Source: Deltaproteobacteria bacterium
Lineage (GTDB): Bacteria > Desulfobacterota_C > Deferrisomatia > Deferrisomatales > JACRMM01
Length of the DNA: 18,727 nt
Assembly: GCA_016218905.1 (NCBI GenBank)
Contig: JACRCS010000111.1
Span: 1-18,727 of the forward strand
Direction: 5' to 3'
Shown here: piece by piece, positions 11,083 through 18,727 of the stretch
How the letters are laid out: every line of letters starts with the position of its first letter
How positions within the stretch are numbered: position 1 is the stretch's first letter
Position numbers and translations under genes: made by a program
Notes under the pieces: generated by a model
The model's input: only the letters and a program-made list of their open reading frames with translations
Databases searched by the model: none
Told to the model about the DNA's origin: nothing

Positions 11083-12696
11083 TCAGCCCAGTCGCTGTTC
11101 CCGGTCGAGTGCCCGAGAGGGTCGGAAGGAGAGGCGAAAGCGCACGCTTCCGCCGCCGAGGTTCTCGAGCCGCAGGGCCGCCCCCTGGCCTTCGAGGAGC
11201 TTGACGCAGAGGAAGAAACCGCGGCTCTCGCCGAGCGCTTCCGGGAAGACGGAGCCCTCTTCCCCGTCCAACTGTCCGGGAGCGAGACCCTCCGCGGTCA
11301 ACACGATCTCGGTCCCTCCTTCTCGGGCTCCCGTGGCGATCTCCAGGCGCCCGCCCGGCCCTCCCTCCATGGCGTCGAGGGCGCGGTTGGCGAGCGCCTT
11401 GAGACAGGAGGAGGTCTTCGCGGCGTCCACGTCGACGAGCGGGAGCGACTCCTCGAGGGCGAGGTGGATCTCCCGGCCGCGTCGTTCTTCGAGCAGCTCG
11501 GCAGCGCAGCGCCGGACGAGGTCGTTCAGGCTTCCGCGCCGCAGGCTGTACTGCGCGGCCTCGGAGTACGCGAGGATCTCGCCGAGGACCCCCTCGAGCC
11601 GCTTCGCCTCCGAGATGATGAAGTCCGCGTAGGAGCGCCGCGGGTCGTCGGCCGACGTGGCGCCGGAGAGCCGCCGGGCGAACCCGCCGATGGCCGTGAG
11701 GGGGTTGCGGATCGAGTGGGCGACGGCGGCCGAGATCTTCTCCGTCAGGGCGATCTTCGCGCGACGGATCGCCTGCTCCTGCCGGTCCCTGAGGCGCTCT
11801 TCCGCGCCGGCCCGCTCCAGGGCCGCAGCCACCTGGCGGCCGAAGCTCGAGAGGGTTACGAGCTCCGGGGGCGAGAGGGGGCGGCCGTTGACGAGGTTGT
11901 CGGCCAGGAGGAGCCCGAGCCTTCTGCCCTCGCTCGCGAGCGGAACGAGCACGAGCTCCCTCACCCCCAGCGCGTCGATCTGCGAACGGTCGATGGCGGG
12001 TTCACGCTCCAGGTCCTGCACGTACAGGGCCTCCGGCCCGAGGAAGCTGCGCACGAAGAGGTGATCCTCCCGGCTGAGCGGAGTCGATAGCTCGTCCAGG
12101 AGGTCCTGGAACTGAGCCCTCTCCTCCGCCATCCGGTTCTCGAAGAAGAGCCGGACCATCTCGTCCAGGGAGTAGTCGTGCTGCTCCAGTTCGCGCCAGA
12201 TGCGGGCGGCCTCCTCTCTCCTGCGGGGTCCGACGGCGAGCCTGCCTTCGAGGGCCTGCCGGTCGGAATCGAGCAGGAGGAGAATCGCCCGGTTGAGCCC
12301 GAGGCCCTTGCCGGCCGTGACCGCGGTGAGGGCGGTCGCCATCACCTCCTCGCGGTTCGCCGAGGCCTGGAAGAGCGGCGTGATCTCGTCAAGGAGACGG
12401 AGCTGGCGGCGCAGGGAGTCGAGCTCGTGGTGGGCGGCCTGCAGCTTCGACCGAAGGCTCAGCACCTCGTCGACAAGGTGCCCGAAGGAGGCTCCGCGAA
12501 CCGGATCGCCCACGTGGAAGCGCTCGCAGACGAGGCACCGGTCGACCAGGCGCTTGCGATGCGGGAGAGCGCCCTGTTCGCCCCAGCCGGAGTAGAGACA
12601 CCGGCCCGTTTCGACGTGCTCTTCGTTCCAGCACGCGGGCTCGTCCAAGAAGGCCAGGGACGGCGCCGGTTCCGCGGAAATCGTTCGAGGCTCCAT
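11083..12696 (-). CDS. Soluble GAF-domain sensor histidine kinase with N-terminal four-cysteine segment
   Basis: A 537-residue protein with no membrane segment or signal peptide, so cytoplasmic. In order: an N-terminal segment with C22, C33, C54 and C57 (CW at 22-23, CLVC at 54-57), a likely coiled coil at about 74-102, a GAF-like sensor region at about 103-300, and a HisKA dimerisation domain with H327 in AHSIRNPL as the probable phospho-acceptor. A C-terminal ATPase region follows, with N437 in LANRALDAM. The H-box is clear. The ATP-binding G-boxes are poorly preserved: the stretch near residue 469 reads TAEGLAPGQL rather than DxGxG, and the later box reads SRGFFLCVK. The four cysteines could bind zinc, an iron-sulfur cluster or haem. 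No response regulator gene is adjacent, so the output is unknown. The ATG at 12696 has only a weak upstream AGGG. Confidence 0.85.
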   Translation of the reverse strand: MEPRTISAEPAPSLAFLDEPACWNEEHVETGRCLYSGWGEQGALPHRKRLVDRCLVCERFHVGDPVRGASFGHLVDEVLSLRSKLQAAHHELDSLRRQLRLLDEITPLFQASANREEVMATALTAVTAGKGLGLNRAILLLLDSDRQALEGRLAVGPRRREEAARIWRELEQHDYSLDEMVRLFFENRMAEERAQFQDLLDELSTPLSREDHLFVRSFLGPEALYVQDLEREPAIDRSQIDALGVRELVLVPLASEGRRLGLLLADNLVNGRPLSPPELVTLSSFGRQVAAALERAGAEERLRDRQEQAIRRAKIALTEKISAAVAHSIRNPLTAIGGFARRLSGATSADDPRRSYADFIISEAKRLEGVLGEILAYSEAAQYSLRRGSLNDLVRRCAAELLEERRGREIHLALEESLPLVDVDAAKTSSCLKALANRALDAMEGGPGGRLEIATGAREGGTEIVLTAEGLAPGQLDGEEGSVFPEALGESRGFFLCVKLLEGQGAALRLENLGGGSVRFRLSFRPSRALDREQRLG

Positions 12697-12846
12697 GGAC
12701 GACCCTGAAGCACTTCCTCTCCCGCCGCCCCGGGGCCGATGACCGGTCGGCCCTTCCCGCGGCGGAGCACGGAGGGCATTCCCAGAAACCCTATCGCAGA
12801 CGTTCGGAGAGTCAAGCTTCGGCGGCTCGTGGGCCCGAGCGGCGGG
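12697..12846. promoter_or_regulatory. Spacer upstream of the kinase gene with a weak candidate promoter
   Basis: On the minus strand, TTGACT (12815-12810) and TAGGGT (12793-12788) are separated by 16 bases and could be a promoter for the kinase gene; the -10 match is poor. A 5-bp hairpin (GCTCG at 12825-12829, CGAGC at 12836-12840) follows the DnaJ-related gene. The kinase may have its own transcript or be read from the upstream operon. Confidence 0.3.
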
Positions 12847-13467
12847 TCAGGTGCTGAAGCCGAGCGCTCGGAGCACCTCCATGGCCTCGCTCACGCGGCA
12901 GAAGGCGTCGGGGTCGCCGCCGGCGTCGGGGTGGTGCTCCCGCGAGAGCTCCCGATAGCGCCGCCGGATCTCGAGAGCGGTGGCCTTGGGGCCGAGGCCG
13001 AGCACGGCCAGGGCCTCTTCCTTGCGCCCGTACACGCGATAGCGCCGCCAGAAGGTCTGGAGGAGCTCCTCGACGTCGTCCTCGGTCGTCTGGGAGAGGT
13101 TCTCCAGCTTCAGGTAGTACTCCGCCAGCGGATCGGGGCCGAGGGGCAGGTGGTCCGGGTTGGCGGAAGCCGCGAGGGGGGGGAGGAGCCGTATGCCCAG
13201 GCAGTGGATCTCCAGCGTGCCGAGGCCCTCTCGTTCGAGGAAGACGCGCAGCCGGTGCAGGTGGTGGAAGAGCAGGAAGTGGACGCGGAAGAGCTCCAGG
13301 TTGTCCAGACCCCGCAGCGGACCCTCTCCCCGGAGGACACCCAGGAGCTCGTACTCCGCGATGCCGGCGGGGCGGTCGAGCAGGACCTCGTAGAGCCGCA
13401 TCAGCTCGGGTTCGAGCCCCCGGCGGCCGGCGGACTCCTCAGGAACGGCTCCCTCGGCTTCGGGCAT
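12847..13467 (-). CDS. DnaJ-related protein with C-terminal J domain
   Basis: A 206-residue protein. The N-terminal part (about residues 20-145) matches the DnaJ-related domain: RLYEVLLDRPAGIAEYELL, ELFRVHFLLFHHLHRLR, DPLAEYYLKLENLSQT and DVEELLQTFWRRY. The C-terminal 55 residues are a J domain with LGLGPKATALEIRRRYRELSREH and the HPD tripeptide at 179-181, needed to stimulate Hsp70 ATPase activity. It probably acts as a DnaK co-chaperone with a specific but unknown client, and it has no Gly/Phe or zinc-finger region. The frame is open up to 13641, but the extra part is Arg/Gly-rich and overlaps the acetyltransferase gene. The ATG at 13467 leaves a 23-base gap to that gene and is preferred. 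It is the last gene of the probable nadA-mfd operon. Confidence 0.85.
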   Translation of the reverse strand: MPEAEGAVPEESAGRRGLEPELMRLYEVLLDRPAGIAEYELLGVLRGEGPLRGLDNLELFRVHFLLFHHLHRLRVFLEREGLGTLEIHCLGIRLLPPLAASANPDHLPLGPDPLAEYYLKLENLSQTTEDDVEELLQTFWRRYRVYGRKEEALAVLGLGPKATALEIRRRYRELSREHHPDAGGDPDAFCRVSEAMEVLRALGFST

Positions 13468-13490
13468 CGGACTGCCGCTTCCCGGTCGCT

Positions 13491-13970
13491 CTACGACTCG
13501 GGGCGCAGGCGGTCCACGTAGACGCCGGGCGAGGACCCCGGGATTTCGAAGGCCCCCACCGAGCGCTCGTAGAACTCTCCGGAAGCCGCTCCCCCGATGA
13601 CCGCGTAGCCGTACCCGACCTCCCTCATGGCCCGGAGGCACGCGAGCAGGAGCCCCTTGCCGACGCCCCGGCCGCGCGCCTCGCCCTCCACCCCCGTAGG
13701 CCCGAAGAAGCCTCGGCAGGTGCAGTCATAGCAGGCGAAGCCGAGGATCGTCCCCTCGCGAGTGGCGATGAAGCAGGAGAACGGGTGGCCGCCGAAGGCC
13801 GCCTCGCACTCGCTCGCCCAGCCCGCGCCGAAGCGCTCCCCGATCCAGCCGAGGAGCGCGCGCTTCTCGTACGCCATGGGCCGGCGCACGGTGACTCCCG
13901 CCGCGCAGAGCGCCCGCAGGTGGTCTCCGGGGTCCGGCAGATCGTAGAGCCTCACGAGGTAGTCGGCCAT
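13491..13970 (-). CDS. GNAT-family N-acetyltransferase
   Basis: A 159-residue GNAT protein that should transfer an acetyl group from acetyl-CoA to an unknown amine. The acetyl-CoA pyrophosphate loop is RGRGVGKG (99-106), preceded by the beta strands IATREGTILGFACYD and FFGPTGV and followed by LLLACLRAMREVGYGYAVIGGA. The segment EFYERSVGAFEIPGSSPGVY completes the fold. It has seven cysteines, three of them clustered as CYDCTC (80-85). The ATG at 13970 follows GAGAAGG at a normal distance. It lies 21 bases after mfd and 23 bases before the DnaJ-related gene, so it is probably co-transcribed with them. The family is too broad for a substrate to be named. Confidence 0.85.
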   Translation of the reverse strand: MADYLVRLYDLPDPGDHLRALCAAGVTVRRPMAYEKRALLGWIGERFGAGWASECEAAFGGHPFSCFIATREGTILGFACYDCTCRGFFGPTGVEGEARGRGVGKGLLLACLRAMREVGYGYAVIGGAASGEFYERSVGAFEIPGSSPGVYVDRLRPES

Positions 13971-13991
13971 GGCTTCGCCTTCTCTCCCGCG

Positions 13992-16900
13992 TCAACCGAG
14001 CTTCAGCAGCACGTCCCGGGCGGCTTCGAACACTCGGTTCGTTTCGACGCTCCCGACGGAGGACTTGAAGCGGTGGTCCGGCGTCAGGCGGTACCTTGTG
14101 GGATCGTCCTGCACCAGGCGGATGATCTTGTCCGGGTCGACGGCCGAGGTCTCGCTCAGGCTGACGATCAGGTCTCGCCCGTTGTAGTCGAGACCCTCGG
14201 CCCGGAGCCCGACGAGGAGGAGGCGGACCTTCATCACTTCCAGGAGGTTTTCGACCTCCGCCGGAAGCGGCCCGTACCGGTCCACGAGCTCGTAGCGGAT
14301 CTCGTCCAGGGAAGCCTCGTCGGGAGCCCGCGTGAGCTTCTCGTAGAGCGCCAGGCGCTGCTTCGGGTCGTCGACGTAGTCTACGGGAAAGTGGGCGGGC
14401 ACCCGCAGGTGGATCTCGGGCTCGGGCGCCTTCTCCACGTGCTCCCCCTTGAGGGTCCGCACCGCCTCCTCGAGGAGCTCGGCGTAGAGGTCGAAGCCGA
14501 TCGCCGTGATGTGACCGGACTGGGCTTCGCCCAGGAGCTCGCCCGCCCCGCGGATCTCGAGATCGTGGGTGGCGATCTTGAACCCCGCCCCCAGCTCGGT
14601 GAACTCCTGGAGCGCCTGGAGGCGCTTTCGGGCGTCGGGCGTGAGCTCCGTCTCCCCCGGGACGAGGAGGTACGCGTAGGCGCGCAGGTTCGACCGGCCC
14701 ACCCGGCCCCGGAGCTGGTAGAGGTCGGCGAGCCCGAACTGGTCGGCCCGGTTGATGAGGATCGTGTTCGCCCTGGGGATGTCGAGACCCGACTCGATGA
14801 TCGCTGTACAGACGAGGATCTCGATCCCCCCCTCGACGAAACCCTTCATCACCTTCTCGAGCTCGCCCTCCGCCATCTGCCCATGGCCCACTCCGATCTT
14901 CGCCTCGGGGACGAGGGTCCGGAGGTGCTCGGCCAGCGCGCCGATGGATTGGACCCGGTTGTGGACGAAGTACACCTGCCCGCCCCGGTTGAGCTCCCGG
15001 CGGATCGCCTCCCTCACCAGGTCGTCGTCGAAGCGCGCCAGAAGCGTCCGCACCGCGAGCCGGTCCGCCGGCGGCGTCTCGATGATCGAGAGGTCCCGCA
15101 CCCCGGAAAACCCCATGTGGAGCGTCCTCGGGATCGGCGTGGCGGAGAGGGTGAGGAAGTCCACCTGCGCCCGGAGCTTCTTCATCCGCTCCTTCTGGGC
15201 CACCCCGAAGCGGTGCTCCTCGTCCACGACGACGAGCCCCAGGTCCTTGAAGCGCAGGTCGCGCTGGAGGATGCGGTGCGTCCCGACGACGATGTCGACC
15301 TTGCCCTCGGCGATCCGGCTGCAGACCTGCTTCTGGTCCGCGGCCGAGACGAACCGCGAGAGCATCTCGACGTGGATGGGATAACCGTCGAACCGGCGGC
15401 CGAAGTTCTGGAAGTGCTGGGCGGCGAGCACGGTCGTCGGCACGAGCACGGCCACCTGGCGGCCTCCCAGGACGGCGAGCATGGCGGCCCGGATGGCGAC
15501 CTCGGTCTTGCCGTACCCGACGTCGCCGCAGATCACCCGGTCCATGGGCCGCGAGCCCTTCATGTCATCGAGCACGTCGGCGATGGCGGCGGCCTGATCC
15601 GGGGTCTCTTCGTACGGGAAGGTCGCCTCGAACTCCCGGTAGGCGAGGTCCCCGCTCGGGTAGGGCAGCCGCTCGGCCACTTGGCGCCGGGCGTAGAGGT
15701 CGAGGAGCTCGTGGGCCATCCGCTCGATGCCCTCGAGCGCCTTCGCCCGGGTCTTTTCCCACGCCCTTCCGCCGAGCTTGTCGAGCCGGGGGAGGCCTTC
15801 CCCGGGCGCCGCGTACTTCTTGACGAGGCCGATGCGGGTGACCGGGAGATAGAGCCGGTCCCCGTCCGCGTACTCGAGGTGGAGGTAGTCGCCCTCTTCG
15901 CCCTGGACGCTGAGGCGCACCAGGCCCCGATAGAGGCCGATGCCGAAGTCGGCGTGGACAATGGGCTCGCCCACCTCGAGCTCGCCGAGGCTCGACTGGA
16001 AGGCGCCGCGCTTTTGGAACCTCGGCCGGCGGACCTTCTCGCCCAGGATCTCGGTCTCGGTGACGATCACCAGCCGCTCGGCCGGGAAGCGAAAGCCCCG
16101 GTCGAGGTTTCCGAGGCAGAGCCGCAGCCCCGCCGTGCCGTCCCCGACGGGGCACGAGGCGGTCTCTTCGAGGGCGATCTCGATGCCGTAGGCGCCGAGG
16201 AGGTCCTGGATGCGCCGCGCCGAACCTGGGCTCCGGGCCACCAGGAGCATCGCCTCGTTCTTCTCCCGCGCCGCCTCGATCTGCGCGACGAGCGGCCCCA
16301 GGAGGCGCTCGTTTCCCTTCTTCTGTCTCAGGGTCTCGGTGAGGTCGCGGTTGGAAGAGGTCGAGAAGCCGAAGGTCCGGCTCGGTCCGGGCCGCGCCAC
16401 CTCGAGCTCCTCCAGCGCGAGGCTCGGAGCGCCGGCGGCCATCCCGTCCCACGCCTCCCGGGAGAGGTACACGTCCTCCAGCGCGGGCGTGGCCTGTCCC
16501 CTCTCGAGCGCGCGCTCGTAGCCCAGGGCCGCTTCCGCGAGGAACTCCGCCGCGCGCTCCCCGACCTTCTCCTGTTCGTCATAGACGAGGAGAGTGTCGG
16601 CCGGAAAGTGCTCCCGGAGCGGCACCGCACGCTCGTAGAAGTAGGGCAGGAAGACGTCGCGCACGGCCGGCGTGCTCCGGAGGGACTCGAGGACCTCCGA
16701 CGTCTTCGAAAGCGGATAGCCGAGCTCGCGGCAGCGCCGCCGGAGCCTGCGGAGCGCCCCCTCCAGCGCCTCTTCGGAGGCGACGACTTCCCGGGCCGGG
16801 AGGATCACCGCCTCCGAGAGCCGGCCCGTGGAGCGCTGGGTGCCCGGGTCGAAGGTCCGGATGGACTCGATCTCGTCCCCGAAGAGCTCGATCCGGAGCG

Positions 16901-17486
16901 GCTCCGAGTAGTGGGGCGGGTAGACGTCGACGATCCCGCCCCGCAGGCTCGCCTCGCCGCGCTCCTCCACCTGTCCGACGCGGTGGTACCCGGCGTCCAC
17001 GAGCCGGCGGGCGAGGACCTCCCGGTCGATCTCTTCGCCCACGGAGGCGAGGAGCGTCGCCTGATCGAAGACCTCGGGCGGGAACGTCCGCTGAAGCGCG
17101 GCGGTGACCGGCGCGATGCACGCGAAGGGGCCCCGATGCCGGGCCCGGAAGAGGGAAGCGATGCGGCGGGCGGTCACCTCCGGAAGCGGAGGGATCGCCT
17201 CGAAGGGCATGGTCTCCCACGCCGGGAAGAGCACCACGGCAGGATCCCACGGGAGCTGCGTTCCACGGGGCGCGGAGCCGAGGAAGAAGGCGAGCTCCTT
17301 CGCGAAGGTTCGGGCCTCGGTCAGCGTGGACGTGAGGACGAGGGCGGAGCGGCCGAGCTCCCTCAGGACACGCGCGAGGACGTAGGCGCGGCTGGAGCCC
17401 CGCAGGCCTTCCGCCCGGAGACCGGGCTCCCGCGCCCGCAGAGCCTCGGCGAGCGCGCGGAAGCCGTCGGCTTTCGCCGTCTTCAT
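13992..17486 (-). CDS. mfd: Transcription-repair coupling factor Mfd
   Basis: At 1164 residues, a full-length Mfd. It is the ATP-driven translocase that removes RNA polymerase stalled at DNA lesions and recruits UvrA. The N-terminal UvrB-like region (about 1-200) includes [14 protein letters not shown] and has no Walker motif, as usual for Mfd. The RNA polymerase-interacting CarD-like domain lies at about 505-560 ([26 protein letters not shown]). The RecG-like translocase spans about 615-960, with Walker A GDVGYGKT (K660), the DEEH box at 755-758 and QLRGRVGRS near 930. The C-terminal D7 domain (about 1020-1120) contains [11 protein letters not shown] and DRYGPLP. The ATG at 17486 overlaps the nadA stop by four bases (ATGA), indicating translational coupling. 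No frameshift is seen. Confidence 0.97.
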   Translation of the reverse strand: MKTAKADGFRALAEALRAREPGLRAEGLRGSSRAYVLARVLRELGRSALVLTSTLTEARTFAKELAFFLGSAPRGTQLPWDPAVVLFPAWETMPFEAIPPLPEVTARRIASLFRARHRGPFACIAPVTAALQRTFPPEVFDQATLLASVGEEIDREVLARRLVDAGYHRVGQVEERGEASLRGGIVDVYPPHYSEPLRIELFGDEIESIRTFDPGTQRSTGRLSEAVILPAREVVASEEALEGALRRLRRRCRELGYPLSKTSEVLESLRSTPAVRDVFLPYFYERAVPLREHFPADTLLVYDEQEKVGERAAEFLAEAALGYERALERGQATPALEDVYLSREAWDGMAAGAPSLALEELEVARPGPSRTFGFSTSSNRDLTETLRQKKGNERLLGPLVAQIEAAREKNEAMLLVARSPGSARRIQDLLGAYGIEIALEETASCPVGDGTAGLRLCLGNLDRGFRFPAERLVIVTETEILGEKVRRPRFQKRGAFQSSLGELEVGEPIVHADFGIGLYRGLVRLSVQGEEGDYLHLEYADGDRLYLPVTRIGLVKKYAAPGEGLPRLDKLGGRAWEKTRAKALEGIERMAHELLDLYARRQVAERLPYPSGDLAYREFEATFPYEETPDQAAAIADVLDDMKGSRPMDRVICGDVGYGKTEVAIRAAMLAVLGGRQVAVLVPTTVLAAQHFQNFGRRFDGYPIHVEMLSRFVSAADQKQVCSRIAEGKVDIVVGTHRILQRDLRFKDLGLVVVDEEHRFGVAQKERMKKLRAQVDFLTLSATPIPRTLHMGFSGVRDLSIIETPPADRLAVRTLLARFDDDLVREAIRRELNRGGQVYFVHNRVQSIGALAEHLRTLVPEAKIGVGHGQMAEGELEKVMKGFVEGGIEILVCTAIIESGLDIPRANTILINRADQFGLADLYQLRGRVGRSNLRAYAYLLVPGETELTPDARKRLQALQEFTELGAGFKIATHDLEIRGAGELLGEAQSGHITAIGFDLYAELLEEAVRTLKGEHVEKAPEPEIHLRVPAHFPVDYVDDPKQRLALYEKLTRAPDEASLDEIRYELVDRYGPLPAEVENLLEVMKVRLLLVGLRAEGLDYNGRDLIVSLSETSAVDPDKIIRLVQDDPTRYRLTPDHRFKSSVGSVETNRVFEAARDVLLKLG

Positions 17487-18406
17487 CGAGCTTCGTCGCG
17501 TCCGGCCCGCAGCATCTTGTCGAGCGCGCTCTTCGCCCGCACGCGCACGGCCTCCGGAACGGTGACCACGTTCTCCATGGTCTCGAGCGCGGAGAGCACG
17601 TCCTCGAGGCCCGTGAGCTGCATGTTGGGGCAGACGAGGTCTTCCGAGGGCGCGACGAACTCTTTACCGGGACTGTCCTTGCGCAGCCGATGGAAGAGGC
17701 CGGTCTCCGTCCCGACGATCACCGTCCGGGCGTCGACTTCCTTGCAGTACTCGATCATGCCGGAGGTGCTGCGCACCTCGTCAGCCAGGTCGAGGACCTC
17801 GGGGCGGCACTCCGGGTGCGCGATGAAGGGGGCCCCGGGGTGCGCGTCCCTGGCGGCCAGCACGTGCTCGGCCCGGAGCCGGTGGTGTGTCGGGCAGAAC
17901 CCTTTCCAGTACAGGACCTCCTGGTCCGTGTGGCGGGCGACCCACTGAGCCAGGTTCTGGTCGGGAGCGAGGTAGACCCGCGCCGTCCCGGTCGCCCGCG
18001 TCACCCGGATCGCGTTCGCCGAGGTGCAGCAGACGTCGCTGACGGCCTTCACCTCGGCCGAGGAGTTCACATAGGTGACGATCGGCACGCCCGGATGCTC
18101 CTCCCGCACGCTCCGCACATCATCGGCCGTGATCATGTCCGCCATGGGGCAGCCCGCGTCCATCCGCGGGAGGACGACGGTCTTCTCGGGGCTTAGAATG
18201 GCCGCGCTCTCGGCCATGAAGTGGACGCCGCAGAAGACGATCACCCTGGCGTCCGTGGCGGCGGCGGCCATCGAGAGGGCGAGGCTGTCGCCGGTGATGT
18301 CGGCGACGTCCTGGACCTCTCCTCTCTGATAGTTGTGGGCGAGCAGGACGCCCTTGCGCTCCTTCAGGAGGGCCCGGACGTCTCGTGCGAGCTTCTCGTC
18401 GGTCAT
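17483..18406 (-). CDS. nadA: Quinolinate synthase NadA
   Basis: A 307-residue, oxygen-sensitive [4Fe-4S] enzyme that condenses iminoaspartate with dihydroxyacetone phosphate to quinolinate in de novo NAD synthesis. The three cluster cysteines are C86 (MDAGCPMA), C171 (WKGFCPTHH) and C259 (EDLVCPNM), with spacing like that of the short NadA type. Other family motifs are [43 protein letters not shown] and [11 protein letters not shown]. The ATG at 18406 is preceded by AAGGTG at a 7-base spacing. It is the first gene of the probable nadA-mfd-GNAT-DnaJ-related operon, reads from the promoter at 18466-18437, and is divergent from the initiator tRNA. nadB and nadC are not in the window, so NAD synthesis genes must be split in this genome. 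Confidence 0.97.
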   Translation of the reverse strand: MTDEKLARDVRALLKERKGVLLAHNYQRGEVQDVADITGDSLALSMAAAATDARVIVFCGVHFMAESAAILSPEKTVVLPRMDAGCPMADMITADDVRSVREEHPGVPIVTYVNSSAEVKAVSDVCCTSANAIRVTRATGTARVYLAPDQNLAQWVARHTDQEVLYWKGFCPTHHRLRAEHVLAARDAHPGAPFIAHPECRPEVLDLADEVRSTSGMIEYCKEVDARTVIVGTETGLFHRLRKDSPGKEFVAPSEDLVCPNMQLTGLEDVLSALETMENVVTVPEAVRVRAKSALDKMLRAGRDEAR

Positions 18407-18436
18407 GCAGCACCTTGAGTCTCGGGGGAATCGGTA

Positions 18437-18466
18437 ATTTTAGGTGCCGCCCCCCACCCACGTCAA
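18437..18466 (-). promoter_or_regulatory. Candidate promoter of the nadA operon
   Basis: Reading on the minus strand, TTGACG (18466-18461) and TAAAAT (18442-18437) are each five of six to the sigma70 consensus and 18 bases apart. Initiation near 18430 gives a leader of about 24 bases before the nadA ATG. Confidence 0.65.
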
Positions 18467-18475
18467 GAATGCCGC

Positions 18476-18489
18476 TCCGAGCGCTCGGA
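18476..18489. promoter_or_regulatory. Perfect 14-bp palindrome between divergent promoters, candidate operator
   Basis: TCCGAGCGCTCGGA is an exact palindrome placed 9 bases upstream of the nadA -35 and 6 bases upstream of the tRNA -35. The position suits a regulator of NAD synthesis acting on nadA, but no cognate protein is encoded here and I cannot match it to a known NadR, NiaR or NrtR site. Confidence 0.4.
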
Positions 18490-18495
18490 AGCCGG

Positions 18496-18523
18496 TTGAC
18501 ACGCCGACTCGAATGCCTATAAT
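18496..18523 (+). promoter_or_regulatory. Full-consensus sigma70 promoter of the initiator tRNA gene
   Basis: TTGACA (18496-18501) and TATAAT (18518-18523), both exact, are separated by 16 bases. Initiation near 18530 would leave a leader of only about six bases before the tRNA 5' end at 18536. Confidence 0.85.
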
Positions 18524-18535
18524 GGGCGGACGTGT

Positions 18536-18612
<77 letters not shown>

Positions 18613-18623
18613 GCACGAAAATC

Positions 18624-18656
18624 AGGGACCTGGGAGCGATCCCAGGTCCCTTTTTT
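18624..18656 (+). terminator. Rho-independent terminator of the tRNA-fMet gene
   Basis: GGGACCTGGGA (18625-18635) and TCCCAGGTCCC (18640-18650) form a perfect 11-bp stem with a GCGA loop, followed by six T residues at 18651-18656. It starts 12 bases after the tRNA 3' end. Confidence 0.95.
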
Positions 18657-18727
18657 GTACGGTTTCGGCCTCCCGAGCGAGGTTGCAAGAAGACACCTCG
18701 GCCACTCGGGCCTTCGCCCCAGCGCGG

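Noticed and set aside
13468..13641. N-terminal extension of the DnaJ-related frame
   Set aside because: It overlaps the end of the GNAT gene, is Arg/Gly-rich and lies outside the conserved domain; the ATG at 13467 fits the operon spacing.
13785..17948. Open frame of 1387 codons on the plus strand opposite mfd
   Set aside because: It is antisense to a complete Mfd and part of nadA, low in complexity and without recognisable domains. The length reflects GC-rich third positions.
18678..18700. Possible second small RNA or terminator after the tRNA (CGAGGT with ACCTCG)
   Set aside because: It is only a 6-bp stem with an 11-base loop and no T-run, near the window edge; not enough to support a feature.

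Overview
This is a GC-rich (roughly two-thirds G+C), gene-dense bacterial chromosomal segment. I see no phage, insertion sequence, CRISPR array or plasmid functions. The gene content includes a GlgE-type glucan pathway, a reversed hydroxyacyl-CoA dehydrogenase/hydratase fusion, a CX2C-bearing soluble histidine kinase and a DnaJ-related protein with a C-terminal J domain. This fits a high-GC Gram-negative lineage such as the deltaproteobacterial, acidobacterial or NC10/Rokubacteria-like groups. No marker here fixes the phylum, so that placement is inference.

Region 1 (1-6858, + strand) is a maltosyl-transfer glucan cluster: the 3' part of glgE, a treS-maltokinase fusion gene and glgB. Trehalose is isomerised to maltose and phosphorylated within one fused polypeptide. 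GlgE polymerises the resulting maltose-1-phosphate, and GlgB adds branches. The glgE stop codon overlaps the treS ribosome-binding site. The roughly 210-base gap before glgB holds a striking GATC-rich heptanucleotide array that inverts orientation at its end.

Region 2 (6878-10844) is a MarR-family repressor gene divergent from a two-gene CoA-thioester module: a thiolase with an atypical motif, followed by a fused 3-hydroxyacyl-CoA dehydrogenase/enoyl-CoA hydratase. The AT-rich divergent spacer contains a candidate promoter overlapped by an imperfect palindrome, the arrangement expected of local repression by the MarR protein. A perfect 18-bp hairpin closes the module.

Region 3 (11083-18406, - strand) holds a soluble GAF-type histidine kinase and, upstream of it, a tight run of nadA, mfd, a GNAT acetyltransferase gene and a DnaJ-related gene. 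nadA and mfd overlap by 4 bases, and the next two gaps are 21 and 23 bases, so these four genes are probably one operon. nadA has a recognisable promoter.

Region 4 (18476-18727) is an initiator tRNA-fMet gene divergent from nadA. It has a full-consensus sigma70-type promoter and a textbook intrinsic terminator. A perfect 14-bp palindrome lies between the two divergent promoters.

I found no clearly new multi-gene system. The items most worth a second look are the inverted heptamer array, the four-cysteine kinase with poorly preserved ATP-binding motifs, the thiolase with HNPF in place of NEAF, and the palindrome between the nadA and tRNA promoters.
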